This document shows positions 25,041 through 35,566 of a stretch of 64,000 bases of DNA, one piece after another; the first letter of the stretch is position 1; every line of letters begins with the position of its first letter. A model generated the notes under the pieces. It was not told where the DNA came from and ran no database searches. It was given only the letters and a program-made list of their open reading frames with translations. Both the position numbers and the translations under genes were made by a program. Source of the DNA: Mixta hanseatica (GTDB lineage Bacteria > Pseudomonadota > Gammaproteobacteria > Enterobacterales > Enterobacteriaceae). The DNA is taken from the NCBI RefSeq assembly GCF_023517775.1, contig NZ_CP082904.1:186001-250000 (forward strand). The letters run 5' to 3'.

Positions 25041-26719
25041 TGATTGCCTCCGCATTTTTACTGTTAGCCAGCTATCTGGTGATTTTATTGCTGCTGGCAA
25101 ATCCGTTGGGCAAGGTCATGGCGGGCATGGTACGCGACAGGCCGCTGCTGCCGACGCTGGAAAGCGCAATATGGCGACTGAGCGGCGTCGATAAAAAGAG
25201 CATGGGCTGGCTGCACTATCTGCTGGCGATTTTGTTGTTTAACGCGGCGGGGCTACTGCTGCTGTTTATTATTCTGATGACGCAGCAGGCGTTGCCGCTT
25301 AATCCGCAGCATCTGCCGAATCTGAGCTGGCACCTGGCGTTGAACACCGCCGTTAGCTTTGTCACCAATACCAACTGGCAATCCTATGCCGGTGAAATCA
25401 CCATGAGCAACTTCAGCCAGATGGCGGGACTGACGGTACAAAACTTCCTGTCGGCAGCCACCGGGATTGCCGTGGCGTTTGCCCTGATACGCGGCTTCGC
25501 CAACAAATCGTTGGCCACGCTGGGCAACGCCTGGCGCGATTTAACGCGCATCACGCTGTTTGTGCTGCTGCCGATCGGCCTGATTATCGCGCTGCTGCTG
25601 GTGAGTCAGGGCGTAGTGCAGACGTGGAACGCCAGCGTGGATCTGCACACCCTGGAAGGGGCAAAGCAGACGCTGGCGCTTGGCCCGGTCGCCTCGCAGG
25701 AAGCGATTAAAATGCTTGGTACCAACGGCGGCGGCTTCTTTAACGTCAACTCGGCCCATCCGTTTGAAAACCCCGGCGCCATCAGCAACATGATTGAAAT
25801 GCTGGCGATCTTACTGATCCCCGCCGCGCTCTGCTTCACCTTTGGTGAAGTGGTCAGCGATCGCCGTCAGGGACACGCGCTGCTCTGGAGCATGAGCCTG
25901 ATGTTTATCGCCGCGGTCGCGGTGGTGATGTGGGCCGAGCTGCGCGGCAATCCGCACTTCCTGACGCTGGGCGCGGACAGCGCCATCAATATGGAAGGCA
26001 AAGAGACGCGCTTCGGCATCCTCAACTCCAGCCTGTTTGCGGTGATCACCACTGCCGCCTCGTGCGGCGCGGTGAACGCCATGCATGACTCTTTCACCGC
26101 GCTGGGCGGCATGATCCCGATGTGGTTGATGCAGCTGGGCGAGGTGGTATTCGGCGGCGTCGGCGCCGGTCTGTACGGCATGCTGCTGTTTGTGGTGCTG
26201 GCGGTATTTATCGCCGGGCTGATGATCGGTCGCACGCCGGAATACCTTGGCAAAAAAATCGATGTGCGTGAAATGAAGCTGACCGCGCTGGCGATCCTGG
26301 TGACCCCGACGCTGGTGCTGCTCGGCACCGCGCTGGCGATGATGAGCGAGGCCGGACGCGCAGGGATGGCGAACCCCGGCACCCACGGCTTTAGCGAAGT
26401 GCTGTATGCCGTCTCCTCGGCGGCCAACAACAACGGCAGCGCTTTCGCCGGACTCAGCGCTAACACCCCGTTCTGGAACCTGCTGTTGGCGTTCTGCATG
26501 CTGGTGGGCCGCTTCGGCATCATTATTCCGATTATGGCGATCGCCGGTTCGCTGGCGGCGAAAAAAATCCAGCCGATCAGCAGCGGCACGTTACCGACTC
26601 ACGGCCCGCTGTTTGTCTGTCTGCTGACAGGCACCGTGCTGCTGGTCGGCGCGCTGACCTTTATTCCTGCGCTGGCATTGGGGCCGGTGGCAGAACATCT
26701 ACAACTGATTTCGCGTTAA
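25040..26719 (+). CDS. kdpA: Potassium-transporting ATPase subunit KdpA
   Basis: A 559-residue potassium-channel-like subunit of the high-affinity KdpFABC pump. The start is ATG 25040, overlapping the kdpF stop; a longer upstream reading is rejected because it would run through kdpF. Ten hydrophobic segments are visible. The four selectivity-filter-like repeats include [46 protein letters not shown] and [14 protein letters not shown]. The protein matches E. coli KdpA (557 residues) in length and in all four loops, so this subunit looks functional. It forms an operon with kdpB (15-base gap). Confidence 0.97.
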   Translation: MIASAFLLLASYLVILLLLANPLGKVMAGMVRDRPLLPTLESAIWRLSGVDKKSMGWLHYLLAILLFNAAGLLLLFIILMTQQALPLNPQHLPNLSWHLALNTAVSFVTNTNWQSYAGEITMSNFSQMAGLTVQNFLSAATGIAVAFALIRGFANKSLATLGNAWRDLTRITLFVLLPIGLIIALLLVSQGVVQTWNASVDLHTLEGAKQTLALGPVASQEAIKMLGTNGGGFFNVNSAHPFENPGAISNMIEMLAILLIPAALCFTFGEVVSDRRQGHALLWSMSLMFIAAVAVVMWAELRGNPHFLTLGADSAINMEGKETRFGILNSSLFAVITTAASCGAVNAMHDSFTALGGMIPMWLMQLGEVVFGGVGAGLYGMLLFVVLAVFIAGLMIGRTPEYLGKKIDVREMKLTALAILVTPTLVLLGTALAMMSEAGRAGMANPGTHGFSEVLYAVSSAANNNGSAFAGLSANTPFWNLLLAFCMLVGRFGIIIPIMAIAGSLAAKKIQPISSGTLPTHGPLFVCLLTGTVLLVGALTFIPALALGPVAEHLQLISR

Positions 26720-26734
26720 CGGGCGGAGAAGCTA

Positions 26735-28783
26735 ATGAGTCGTCAACAACAGGCGCTGTTTGATGCGACGCTGATGCGCGTCGCGATCGTCGACGCGTGC
26801 AAAAAACTGCATCCACGGGTGCAGTTTCGTAATCCGGTTATGTTTCTGGTTTATTTCGGCAGCGTGCTGACCACGCTGCTGGCGGTGATGATGGCAAGCG
26901 GGCAGCTTGCCGGTGAGGCGGGTTTTACTGGCGCCATCGCGCTGTGGCTCTGGTTTACCGTACTGTTCGCTAACTTTGCCGAAGCGCTGGCGGAAGGGCG
27001 CAGCAAGGCGCAGGCCAGCAGCCTTAAAGGGGTGAAAAAAACCAGCTTTGCTAAAAAGCTCAGTGCGCCACGCCATGATGAATCCTGGCAGCAGGTAGCG
27101 GCGGAAACCCTGCGCAAAGGCGACTGGGTGCTGGTTGAGGCGGGCGACATCCTGCCGTGCGACGGCGAAGTGGTAGAAGGCGGCGCCTCAGTGGATGAAA
27201 GCGCCATCACTGGCGAATCAGCGCCAGTGATCCGCGAATCGGGTGGTGATTTCGCTTCGGTGACCGGCGGCACGCGCATTCTTTCCGACTGGCTGGTGAT
27301 CCAGTGCAGCGTTAACCCGGGCGAAACCTTTCTTGATCGCATGATTGCGATGGTGGAAGGGGCGAAACGGCGTAAAACGCCCAACGAAATCGCCTTAAGC
27401 ATCCTGCTGATCTCGCTGACCATCGTCTTTCTGCTGGCGACCGCCACGCTGTGGCCATTTACCGCGTGGGGCGGCCATGCGGTCAGCGTCACGGTATTGG
27501 TGGCGCTGCTGGTCTGTCTGATCCCGACCACTATCGGCGGCCTGTTGTCCGCTATCGGCGTGGCGGGGATGAGCCGCATGCTGGGCGCTAACGTGATCGC
27601 CACCAGCGGGCGGGCGGTAGAAGCAGCGGGCGATGTGGATGTACTGCTGCTGGATAAAACCGGCACTATTACGCTGGGCAACCGTCAGGCGACGCATTTT
27701 ATGCCGGCGCCCGGCGTCAGCGAACAGCAACTGGCGGATGCGGCTCAGCTCGCTTCACTGGCGGATGAGACGCCGGAAGGACGCAGCATCGTGGTGCTGG
27801 CGAAGCAGAAATTCAATCTGCGCGAGCGCGATCTGCAAAGCATGGACGCCACCTTTATTCCCTTCTCGGCGCAAACGCGCATGAGCGGCGTTAACGTGCA
27901 GGGACGTAGCATTCGCAAAGGGGCGGTGGACGCGGTGCGCAAACATATTGCCGCTAACCATGGCGTGTTTCCGCAGCAGGTAGCATCGTTGGTTGAAGAG
28001 GTCGCGCGTACCGGCGGCACGCCGTTGGTGGTGGCGGAAAATGAGCAGGTATTAGGTGTTGTTGCGCTGAAAGATATTGTGAAGGGCGGTATTCGCGAAC
28101 GCTTTGCCGAACTGCGCAAAATGGGCATTAAAACCGTGATGATCACGGGTGATAACCCATTAACGGCAGCGGCGATCGCCGCCGAAGCGGGCGTGGACGA
28201 CTTTCTCTCGGAAGCGACGCCGGAGGCCAAACTGGCGCTGATCCGCCAGTATCAGGCGGAAGGGCGGCTGGTGGCGATGACCGGCGACGGCACTAACGAT
28301 GCGCCGGCACTGGCGCAGGCGGATGTGGCGGTAGCGATGAACTCCGGTACCCAGGCAGCGAAAGAGGCGGGCAATATGGTCGATCTCGACTCTAACCCCA
28401 CCAAGCTGCTGGAAGTAGTGCATATCGGCAAGCAAATGTTGATGACGCGCGGCTCGCTGACCACCTTCAGCATCGCCAACGATGTGGCGAAATATTTCGC
28501 CATTATTCCGGCGGCTTTCGCCGCCACGTATCCGCAGCTTAACCAGCTTAATGTGATGCATCTGCATTCGCCCAGCTCCGCCATTTTGTCAGCGGTAATT
28601 TTTAACGCGCTGGTGATTGTATTTCTCATTCCGCTGGCGTTGAAGGGCGTGAGCTATCGTCCGCTGAGCGCGGCGGCGCTGCTGCGCCGTAACCTGTGGC
28701 TGTATGGCGTAGGCGGACTGCTGGTACCTTTCGCCGGCATCAAGCTGATTGATATTGTGCTCACCCTGCTGGGCTGGGCCTGA
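26735..28783 (+). CDS. kdpB: Potassium-transporting ATPase catalytic subunit KdpB
   Basis: A 682-residue P-type ATPase, the same length as E. coli KdpB. Motifs are [17 protein letters not shown] (actuator domain, TGES), [14 protein letters not shown] (membrane, with the PTTIG bend), [13 protein letters not shown] (phosphorylated Asp near residue 307), the nucleotide region, and [21 protein letters not shown] in the hinge. It hydrolyses ATP to drive potassium through KdpA. The gene is intact. It is followed by kdpC ten bases downstream, which is frameshifted. Confidence 0.97.
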   Translation: MSRQQQALFDATLMRVAIVDACKKLHPRVQFRNPVMFLVYFGSVLTTLLAVMMASGQLAGEAGFTGAIALWLWFTVLFANFAEALAEGRSKAQASSLKGVKKTSFAKKLSAPRHDESWQQVAAETLRKGDWVLVEAGDILPCDGEVVEGGASVDESAITGESAPVIRESGGDFASVTGGTRILSDWLVIQCSVNPGETFLDRMIAMVEGAKRRKTPNEIALSILLISLTIVFLLATATLWPFTAWGGHAVSVTVLVALLVCLIPTTIGGLLSAIGVAGMSRMLGANVIATSGRAVEAAGDVDVLLLDKTGTITLGNRQATHFMPAPGVSEQQLADAAQLASLADETPEGRSIVVLAKQKFNLRERDLQSMDATFIPFSAQTRMSGVNVQGRSIRKGAVDAVRKHIAANHGVFPQQVASLVEEVARTGGTPLVVAENEQVLGVVALKDIVKGGIRERFAELRKMGIKTVMITGDNPLTAAAIAAEAGVDDFLSEATPEAKLALIRQYQAEGRLVAMTGDGTNDAPALAQADVAVAMNSGTQAAKEAGNMVDLDSNPTKLLEVVHIGKQMLMTRGSLTTFSIANDVAKYFAIIPAAFAATYPQLNQLNVMHLHSPSSAILSAVIFNALVIVFLIPLALKGVSYRPLSAAALLRRNLWLYGVGGLLVPFAGIKLIDIVLTLLGWA

Positions 28784-28793
28784 GGAGAAGAAT

Positions 28794-29371
28794 ATGTCCA
28801 TTTTACGTCCTGCTCTGACGCTGTTGATTTTGCTGACGCTGTTAACCGGCGGCGTGTATCCACTGGTTACCACGCAGCTGGCGCAGTGGCTGTTTCCCGC
28901 GCAGGCTAACGGCTCGCTGCTGCCGGAGGCGAACGGCGCGCGCGGCTCGGCGCTGATTGGCCAAACCTTTACCCGGCCCGACTATTTTTGGGGACGCCCT
29001 TCCGCCACGGCGGAAACACCTTATAACGGCGCGGCTTCATCGGGCAGCAACCTGGCGGCGAATAACCCGGCGCTGGATCAGGCGGTGCGCGAGCGGGTAG
29101 CGATGCTGCGCGCCGCTAACCCGCAGGCCAGCCGGACGGTGCCGGTCGATTTAGTCACCGCTTCCGCCAGCGGGCTGGATCCGCAGATTTCACCAGCGGC
29201 GGCGGAATGGCAGGCGGCGCGCGTGGCGGCGGCGCGTCAGCTGCCGCTCAGCACCGTACGGCAGCTGATCGATGAAAATACCGATCGCCGCTGCTGAAAT
29301 TTCTTGGCGAACCCGGAGTGAATGTGGTGAAACTAAACATGGCCCTGGATGCGTTGGCTTCCGTTCGCTAA
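28794..29371 (+). pseudogene. kdpC: kdpC with a 3'-proximal frameshift
   Basis: KdpC is the single-span periplasmic subunit needed for Kdp function. The start at 28794 and the first 160 residues match the family ([57 protein letters not shown]). The frame then ends at TGA 29295-29297 after ENTDRRC, 167 residues, against 190 in E. coli. One base further, another frame reads [20 protein letters not shown] and ends at TAA 29369-29371, clearly the missing C-terminus (E. coli has [20 protein letters not shown]). A loss of one C in the GATCGCCGCTG stretch around 29286-29290 explains this. It is either a real null or truncating mutation or a sequencing error. The predicted restored length is 192 residues. 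Confidence 0.88.
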
Positions 29372-29442
29372 CGATAAATAGCGCTGTCTTCGGTCCGACG
29401 CAGGCAAGCGGTAATTAACCTCATATTTTTTCAAGGAGAGGC

Positions 29443-32121
29443 ATGAACGACGAGTTAGCCCGCCCCGATCCTGATGCGCTGTTGTTGCATGGCAGCCATC
29501 GCGGCAAGCTAAAAATTTACTTCGGCGCCTGCGCGGGCGTCGGTAAAACCTTTGCCATGCTGCAGGAGGCGCGGCGGCTGCGCGCTCAGGGGCTGGATGT
29601 GCTGGTCGGCATTGTGGAAACGCACGGACGGGAAGAGACCGCGCGCCTGCTGGAGGGATTAATGGTGCTGCCACGCCGGGCAACCGGTCGCTCGCGCTAT
29701 GAGGAGTTCGACCTGGATGCGGCGCTAGCGCGGCAGCCGGCGGTGATACTTATGGATGAGCTGGCGCACAGCAACGTGGCCGGCTCGCGCCATCCGAAAC
29801 GCTGGCAGGACATTGATGAACTGCTTGAGGCAGGCATTGATGTCATGACCACGGTTAACGTTCAGCATCTGGAAAGCCTGAACGATGTGGTGGGCGGCAT
29901 CACCGGCATCCAGGTGCGCGAGACGGTGTCCGATCCCTTTTTTGATAAGGCGGATGAAGTCGTGCTGGTGGATTTGCCGCCGGACGATCTGCGTCAGCGC
30001 CTGAAAGAGGGCAAAGTTTACGTTGGCGATCGGGCGGAGCGGGCGATCGAGAATTTCTTCCGCAAAGGAAATTTATTTGCCCTGCGCGAGTTGGCGCTGC
30101 GGCGCACCGCCGATCGGGTAGATGAACAGATGCGCGCCTGGCGCGACGTGCAGGGGCGGGAAAAAGTGTGGCATACCCGCGACGCTATCCTGCTCTGCAT
30201 TGGCGATCACACCGGCAGTGAAAAACTGGTGCGCACCGCTGCCCGGCTGGCGTCGCGGCTGGGCAGCGTCTGGCATGCGGTATATGTCGAAACGCCCCGG
30301 CTCTATCGGCTGCCGGAGGCGCGGCGGCGTGCAATTCTGCGTACGCTGCGGCTGGCGCAGGAGCTGGGCGCGGAAACCGCCACGCTGGCGGAAAGCGATG
30401 AGGCGCAGGCGGTGCTGCGTTACGCGCGCGCGCACAACCTTGGCAAAATCGTTATCGGCCGTCGGCCCACGCGCCGCTGGCGGCGCGACAGCTTCGCCGA
30501 TCGTCTGGGCCAGCTGGGGCCGGAGCTGGATCTGGTGGTGGTCGCGCGGGAAGAGGCGACGCGCGACGCGCCGGACGTACGCAATGACGCGCGCGGCGTT
30601 GGCGAAAAGTGGGCTACCCAACTGCGCGGCACGCTGGCCGCGCTGCTGCTGTGCGCCCTGATTACCGCCATCGGGCAATACTGGCTGACCGGTTTTGACA
30701 CCGCCAACGGCGTGATGATCTATTTGCTGGGCGTGGTGATTATCGCGCTGCGCTACGGGCGCTGGCCGTCGGTAGCGGCGACGGTAATGAATATCATCGC
30801 CTTCGACCTGTTTTTTGTGGCGCCCACCGGCACGGTGGCGGTCTCCGATTTACAGTATCTGGTAACCTTCGCGGTGATGCTGGCGGTGGGGGTGATCGTC
30901 GGCAACCTGACGGCTGGCGTGCGCTATCAGGCGCGTGTGGCGCGCTATCGTGAACAGCGGGCGCGCTATTTGTATGAAATGGCCCGCTCGCTGAGCAGCG
31001 CGCTGCGCTACGAAGATATTGCCGCTGCGGGTCAGCGTAGCTTGCAGGCGACGTTGCAGGCGCGTAGCGCACTGCTGTTGCCGGATGAGAACGGCGAGTT
31101 AACCATTGTCGGCGACAGTAGCCTGACGCTGCCGCCCGACGGCGCGATCGCCCGCTGGAGTTTCAGCAAAGGTCAGCCGGCCGGCGCGGGCACCGATACG
31201 TTGCCCGCAATGCCATGGCAGATGCTGGCGTTAAAAACCCATGATAAAAGCTGGGGGCTGCTGGTGATTGAACCAGACAACCTGCGTCAGCTGATGATCC
31301 CGGAACAACAACGGCTGCTGGAAACCTATTGCGTGCTGCTGGCGAACGCGCTGGAGCGTGTCGCCCTGACGCGTAGCGAGGCGGCTTCCCGCCTGGCGGC
31401 CGAGCGGGAGCAGCTGCGCAATGCGCTGCTGTCGGCGCTGTCGCACGATCTGCGTACGCCGCTCACCGTGTTGTTCGGTCAGGCGGAAATGTTGATGCTC
31501 GATCTCGCCGGCGAAGATTCAAAATTTGCGCCGCAGGCCAGCCAGATCCGCGAACAGACCCTCAGCACCATTCGGCTGGTGAGCAATATGCTGGATATGG
31601 CGCGTATCCAGTCGGGTGGATTGAATTTACAACAGGAGTGGCTGTCGCTGGAAGAGATTGTCGGCAGCGCCTTAACCCAGCTTTCAAGCCTGTTGCCGCA
31701 TGACAACGTGCAGCTGGCGCTGCCGGAGCGGCTGGTATGGCTGCATGGCGACAGCACGCTGCTGGAGCGGGTGTTTATTAATTTGCTGGAGAACAGCGTG
31801 AAATATGCCGGTCCGCAAACGCCGCGCGGCATTCGCGCCACCGAGCAGGGCGGAAGGCTGGAGATTGAAGTCTGGGATAGCGGGCCAGGCATTCCCGCCG
31901 GGCTGGAAGAGAAAATTTTTGATAAGTTCTCCCGCGGTGATAAAGAGTCTGCGGTGCCGGGCGTCGGTCTGGGACTGGCGATCTGTAAGGCGATTATTGA
32001 GATGCATCACGGCGAGATCGGCGCTCAGCCACGGCCGCAGGGCGGCGTCAGCTTTTTGATTAACCTGCCGCAGACCGCGCCGCCGCCGTTACCGGAAAGC
32101 GTACATGAAGCGCTGCAATAA
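29443..32121 (+). CDS. kdpD: Sensor histidine kinase KdpD
   Basis: An 892-residue membrane sensor kinase that detects potassium limitation and phosphorylates KdpE. In order: the N-terminal KdpD domain with Walker A IYFGACAGVGKTFAML and DELAHSNVAGSRHPKRW; a Usp-like domain (LLCIGDHTGSEKLVRTAARL, GKIVIGRRPTRRW); four spans at about residues 400-500; a GAF-like region; the H-box ALSHDLRTPLTVLFGQ; and the ATPase boxes NLLENSVKYA, DSGPGIPAG and GVGLGLAICKAI. It is full length and in frame. The gap from the broken kdpC is 71 bases, longer than usual. No kdpE follows; the next 172 bases hold no response-regulator fragment I could find. Confidence 0.96.
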   Translation: MNDELARPDPDALLLHGSHRGKLKIYFGACAGVGKTFAMLQEARRLRAQGLDVLVGIVETHGREETARLLEGLMVLPRRATGRSRYEEFDLDAALARQPAVILMDELAHSNVAGSRHPKRWQDIDELLEAGIDVMTTVNVQHLESLNDVVGGITGIQVRETVSDPFFDKADEVVLVDLPPDDLRQRLKEGKVYVGDRAERAIENFFRKGNLFALRELALRRTADRVDEQMRAWRDVQGREKVWHTRDAILLCIGDHTGSEKLVRTAARLASRLGSVWHAVYVETPRLYRLPEARRRAILRTLRLAQELGAETATLAESDEAQAVLRYARAHNLGKIVIGRRPTRRWRRDSFADRLGQLGPELDLVVVAREEATRDAPDVRNDARGVGEKWATQLRGTLAALLLCALITAIGQYWLTGFDTANGVMIYLLGVVIIALRYGRWPSVAATVMNIIAFDLFFVAPTGTVAVSDLQYLVTFAVMLAVGVIVGNLTAGVRYQARVARYREQRARYLYEMARSLSSALRYEDIAAAGQRSLQATLQARSALLLPDENGELTIVGDSSLTLPPDGAIARWSFSKGQPAGAGTDTLPAMPWQMLALKTHDKSWGLLVIEPDNLRQLMIPEQQRLLETYCVLLANALERVALTRSEAASRLAAEREQLRNALLSALSHDLRTPLTVLFGQAEMLMLDLAGEDSKFAPQASQIREQTLSTIRLVSNMLDMARIQSGGLNLQQEWLSLEEIVGSALTQLSSLLPHDNVQLALPERLVWLHGDSTLLERVFINLLENSVKYAGPQTPRGIRATEQGGRLEIEVWDSGPGIPAGLEEKIFDKFSRGDKESAVPGVGLGLAICKAIIEMHHGEIGAQPRPQGGVSFLINLPQTAPPPLPESVHEALQ

Positions 32122-32293
32122 CCTAATCACATTTCGGGTATGGCCTGATTTGCGTTGCAGCCAGCGGTAATAGTGTGAGTCGCTGCGAACCTGCGCCAGT
32201 AAATAGCCGGGATGAACGAGGAAAGTCAACGCGCATGCAACTTGAAGTATGACGGGTATAATGGAGATCTTGTTAATCAACTGACTGGACTGT

Positions 32294-32797
32294 ATGGAAC
32301 GTTTCACCGAAAACCTGATGTATGCATCGCGCTGGCTGCTGGCACCGGTTTATATTGGCCTGTCGCTGGGTCTGCTGGCGCTGACAATTAAGTTTTTTCA
32401 GGAAATACTCCATCTGCTGCCCAACATCCTGGATATTGCAGAAAACGATTTGATCCTGCTGCTGCTATCGCTGGTGGATATGACGCTGGTTGGCGGCCTG
32501 TTGGTGATGGTGATGCTTTCCGGCTATGAAAACTTTGTGTCTAAGCTTGATATTGATGAACATAAAGAGAAGCTGAGCTGGCTGGGAAAAATGGATTCAG
32601 GCTCGCTGAAAAACAAGGTGGCGGCATCCATCGTGGCGATCTCCTCTATTCATCTGCTGCGGGTGTTTATGGAAGCGCGCCATGTCGCCAACGATAAGCT
32701 GATGTGGTACGTACTGATTCATCTGACCTTTGTTTTCTCGGCCTTTTTAATGGGCTGGCTGGATTACATTACGCGTCAGGATAAGAAAAAAGCGTGA
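32294..32797 (+). CDS. yqhA: UPF0114 family membrane protein YqhA
   Basis: A 167-residue inner-membrane protein with four predicted spans, matching YqhA by [20 protein letters not shown] at the start, [36 protein letters not shown] and [20 protein letters not shown]. Function unknown. A TATAAT at 32257-32262 could be its -10 element, with no good -35. It occupies the site where kdpE would be expected, and ends in a strong terminator. Confidence 0.95.
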   Translation: MERFTENLMYASRWLLAPVYIGLSLGLLALTIKFFQEILHLLPNILDIAENDLILLLLSLVDMTLVGGLLVMVMLSGYENFVSKLDIDEHKEKLSWLGKMDSGSLKNKVAASIVAISSIHLLRVFMEARHVANDKLMWYVLIHLTFVFSAFLMGWLDYITRQDKKKA

Positions 32798-32834
32798 TTT
32801 TGATGTTCCGCTGACGCTGTTTAGGGTTTTACGG

Positions 32835-32861
32835 AAGCCATGCCGGGCGGCATGGCTTTTT
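32835..32861 (+). terminator. Terminator of yqhA
   Basis: AAGCCATGCC and GGCATGGCTT around GGGC, followed by more T. A typical strong intrinsic terminator 38 bases after the stop. Confidence 0.92.
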
Positions 32862-33015
32862 GCTCTCCGCGCCTTTGTCCTGTCTGTCATCACTCCCCTC
32901 CCGCTTTAGCTGAATTTTTCGCCTGTTTGTTATCAGGCAAAAAGCATTTCCCCGCATCAGCCACGGTTATATGCCAGGCTTAATTCATTCAGCGAGTAAC
33001 TATCACGGGAGTAGT

Positions 33016-34395
33016 ATGGATTTCCTTGCCTGGACCGCCACCAGCGGCGGGTTACTATTAATTATGTCTTTAGCATCGGGTTGGATTCACCGTGGCCCGG
33101 TGACCTCTTTCGGCCTGTTTCTGCTGATTGGCGTTCTGTTTGGTCCCTGGGTACTCAATTTTGTCTCACTTGATCTGTTAAGCCATCCCGATCTGACGGC
33201 GCATATTACTGAAATCATCATGGCCGCCTCGCTGTTTATTACCGGCCTGAAGCTGCGCCTGCCGCAACGGTTCGCCAACTGGCGCGATGGCATCCTGCTG
33301 GCGTTTCCCGCCATGCTATTAACGGTATTGGGCATGATGCTGGTGATCCATCTGATTACCGGCTTCTCCTGGCCATTGTCGCTGGCGTTTGCGGCCATTG
33401 TCGCGCCGACGGACCCGGTGCTGGCCAGTCTGATCTCCGTCAGCCATGCGGGCGATGAGGATGAATTGCGCGTCGCGCTCTCCAGCGAGGCGGGACTCAA
33501 CGACGGCTCGGCGTTGCCGCTGCTGATGCTGGCGCTGATGCTGTTTCATCACACTACGCCGCTTTCCGCCGATCTGTTTGGCCATTGGCTGGCAAAAGAT
33601 GTGCTGTGGGCGATCGGCATGGGCACGCTGATTGGCTACACTTTTGGCCGCGTGATTGGCGTAGTGGCGACCCGGCTGCGCAGCGTGAAAAATGATACTG
33701 CGCCGAATGATTTTCTGACGCTGGCGCTGATCGCCATTACCTACGCCTCGGCGCAGTATGTGGAAGCTTCCGGCTTTCTGGCGGCCTTTGCGGCGGGCGT
33801 CGGGCTGCGTCGGGCTGAAATCGCCGTAGTGCGCACTTTCCCACCGGAGCAACTGCCGGAAAACGAACGTATCCCGCCGGCGGAAGTGCTGGTTAATCCT
33901 AACAAGCGGCACAGACTGGAACAGGACTACACGCCGGCGCACACGGTCGGGCTGGTGGTGGGCGATGCGCTCTCATTTGGCGATACGGTCGAACGCCTGC
34001 TGGCGGCGGCGATGGTGGTGGTGCTGGGCGTCACGCTGGCGCTGCACTGGAACAGTACCGGTCTGCTACTGGCGGCGATTCTGTTTCTGGTTATTCGCCC
34101 GCTGGCAGTATGGATAGCGACTATCGGCACCGGCATCCCGTTAGCGCGGCGCCTGCTGATTGGCTGGCTGGGAATTCGCGGGATCGGCAGTATTAACTAT
34201 ATCGCTTACGCCTGGGTACACGGCATGTCCGGTCCACAGGCCGATGCGATGGTGGATATGGCGCTGACGCTGGTGGTCGCCAGTGTGGTGATCCATGGCA
34301 TCACGGTGACCCCATTGCTTAATCGTCGCCAGGCCTGGCAGAAACGTAAAGCGGAGGAGGAAAAACAGCGGCAGGAACAGGCGCAACGGGAGTAA
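33016..34395 (+). CDS. Cation:proton antiporter (CPA1 type)
   Basis: A 459-residue antiporter of the monovalent cation:proton family, similar in layout to NhaP-like proteins. About twelve spans are visible. Key sites are FAAIVAPTDPVLASLIS (the conserved Asp-Pro region), SSEAGLNDGSALPLLMLAL (Asn-Asp motif) and GWLGIRGIGSINYIAYAW (conserved Arg). ATG at 33016 is preceded by GGGAG, whereas the in-frame ATG 45 bases earlier has no ribosome binding site. The tail is Glu/Lys/Gln-rich (RKAEEEKQRQEQAQRE) and cytoplasmic. Transport of sodium or potassium cannot be distinguished. It is monocistronic. Confidence 0.9.
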   Translation: MDFLAWTATSGGLLLIMSLASGWIHRGPVTSFGLFLLIGVLFGPWVLNFVSLDLLSHPDLTAHITEIIMAASLFITGLKLRLPQRFANWRDGILLAFPAMLLTVLGMMLVIHLITGFSWPLSLAFAAIVAPTDPVLASLISVSHAGDEDELRVALSSEAGLNDGSALPLLMLALMLFHHTTPLSADLFGHWLAKDVLWAIGMGTLIGYTFGRVIGVVATRLRSVKNDTAPNDFLTLALIAITYASAQYVEASGFLAAFAAGVGLRRAEIAVVRTFPPEQLPENERIPPAEVLVNPNKRHRLEQDYTPAHTVGLVVGDALSFGDTVERLLAAAMVVVLGVTLALHWNSTGLLLAAILFLVIRPLAVWIATIGTGIPLARRLLIGWLGIRGIGSINYIAYAWVHGMSGPQADAMVDMALTLVVASVVIHGITVTPLLNRRQAWQKRKAEEEKQRQEQAQRE

Positions 34396-34592
34396 AGAAA
34401 TCAATCGTATAACGTTAAATAAGGCTGACGGCGATCACGTTTTTCGCGCTACACTCTCTTTTGCGACGCTGTTCGGCGTCGGTCTAATGGGCAAACTCCG
34501 GCTTTTCTTCGCGCGCCGTTTTTATAACGGAGCGGGCCGTCCGTTGCCTTATCGTTAGCGCGTTTTACGTTTGAGATTGACGGAAGTAAAGC

Positions 34593-35534
34593 ATGATAAG
34601 TCGTCGGCGTTTTCTTCTGGGAGCCGGTGCCAGTTTGTTTTCGATAAAGACCGGTAATTTGTTCGCCAGACAGAATGTTATCCCGTTGTGGCCTGACGCG
34701 CCGCCGGGCGGCGGCGGTCCTTCGGGCGCGTTGCATATTAATAAGTCCGGATCCTGGTCCAATATTGTCTCGCCATCCATTCAGCGTTTTCAACCCGAAA
34801 CGCCCAACGGCGAAGCGGTGTTGATCGCCGCGGGCGGCGGCTATAACTGGATCGGCATGGGGCGCGAAGCCTGGCCGGTGGCCCGCTGGCTGAACGGCTT
34901 TGGCTATACCACCTATGTGTTGAGTTATCGGCTGCCGGGCGAAAAATGGCATGCCGGCCCGCTGGCGGCCTTGCAGGATGCGCAGCGGGCGATTCGGCTG
35001 GTGCGGGCGATGGAAGGGCGGGTGCATGCGCTGGGCTTCTCCGCCGGCGCGCATCTGTTGGGCATGGCGGCGGCCCGACCCGGGTTCGCCAGCTACCGTC
35101 CGCAGGATGAGCTGGATGCCAGCGCGGCGGTGATTGATAGCATAGGGCTGATCTATCCGGTGATTACGTTGGAGGCGCCCTATAACCACACCACCACGCA
35201 TCGCATTCTGACCGGCAAGCACGCCACGCCGCAGGAAGAGGCGGAGTGGTCGATAGAGAATTATGTTACCGCCGCTTATCCGCCCACCTTTCTGGCGCAG
35301 GCAGAGGATGATCGTGTCTCGCCGCCGCAAAACTCAACGATTATGCGCGATGCCTGTCGGCGCGTGGGCGTGCCGGTGGAATGGGTGCAGATCAGCCAGG
35401 GCGGCCACGGCTTTGGCCTGGGGAAAGCGGGAACGCCAGCGGCTATCTGGGATCAAGCCTATGTGAGCTGGCTGCAATCGCCGCGCCAGCGCTATCAGCA
35501 TCGTCGCAGGCCGCTGGTAACGGAAATGATTTAA
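34593..35534 (+). CDS. Tat-exported alpha/beta hydrolase (esterase)
   Basis: A 313-residue secreted or periplasmic esterase. The N-terminus has a twin-arginine signal, MISRRRFLLGAGASLFSI. The hydrolase domain shows the oxyanion region LIAAGGGYNWIGMGREAWPV, the nucleophile elbow LGFSAGAHLLGM, an acid in LAQAEDDRVSPP and the catalytic His in QISQGGHGFGLG. This arrangement is that of the acetyl-xylan-esterase/BD-FAE group, often involved in removing acetyl groups from plant polysaccharide. Only the export signal and triad are seen; the substrate is inference. It is convergent with adhP across an 11-base-pair hairpin. Confidence 0.87.
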   Translation: MISRRRFLLGAGASLFSIKTGNLFARQNVIPLWPDAPPGGGGPSGALHINKSGSWSNIVSPSIQRFQPETPNGEAVLIAAGGGYNWIGMGREAWPVARWLNGFGYTTYVLSYRLPGEKWHAGPLAALQDAQRAIRLVRAMEGRVHALGFSAGAHLLGMAAARPGFASYRPQDELDASAAVIDSIGLIYPVITLEAPYNHTTTHRILTGKHATPQEEAEWSIENYVTAAYPPTFLAQAEDDRVSPPQNSTIMRDACRRVGVPVEWVQISQGGHGFGLGKAGTPAAIWDQAYVSWLQSPRQRYQHRRRPLVTEMI

Positions 35535-35535
35535 A

Positions 35536-35561
35536 CGGTCCGGCGCAGGCGCGCCGGACCG
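35536..35561. terminator. Shared hairpin between esterase and adhP
   Basis: CGGTCCGGCGC and GCGCCGGACCG around AGGC, a perfect 11-base-pair stem directly after both convergent stops. The sequence beyond it on the minus strand is TTTAAAT, so it is best placed to end adhP. Confidence 0.7.
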
Positions 35562-35566
35562 GACGC

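Noticed and set aside
25811..26589. Long minus-strand frames within kdpA
   Set aside because: They are shadows of kdpA: high-GC codon bias opens the complementary frames. No ribosome binding site, and their translations are His/Arg/Gln-rich without known motifs.
30073..30678. 201-codon minus-strand frame inside kdpD
   Set aside because: Antisense to an intact kinase domain; composition of a shadow frame.
32122..32293. Possible kdpE remnant after kdpD
   Set aside because: I checked the frames for the KdpE C-terminal pattern (TETGIGYR-like) and its N-terminus and found none; the gap seems to be unrelated sequence.
34449..35330. 293-codon minus-strand frame opposite the Tat esterase
   Set aside because: Shadow of the esterase with no ribosome binding site or motifs.
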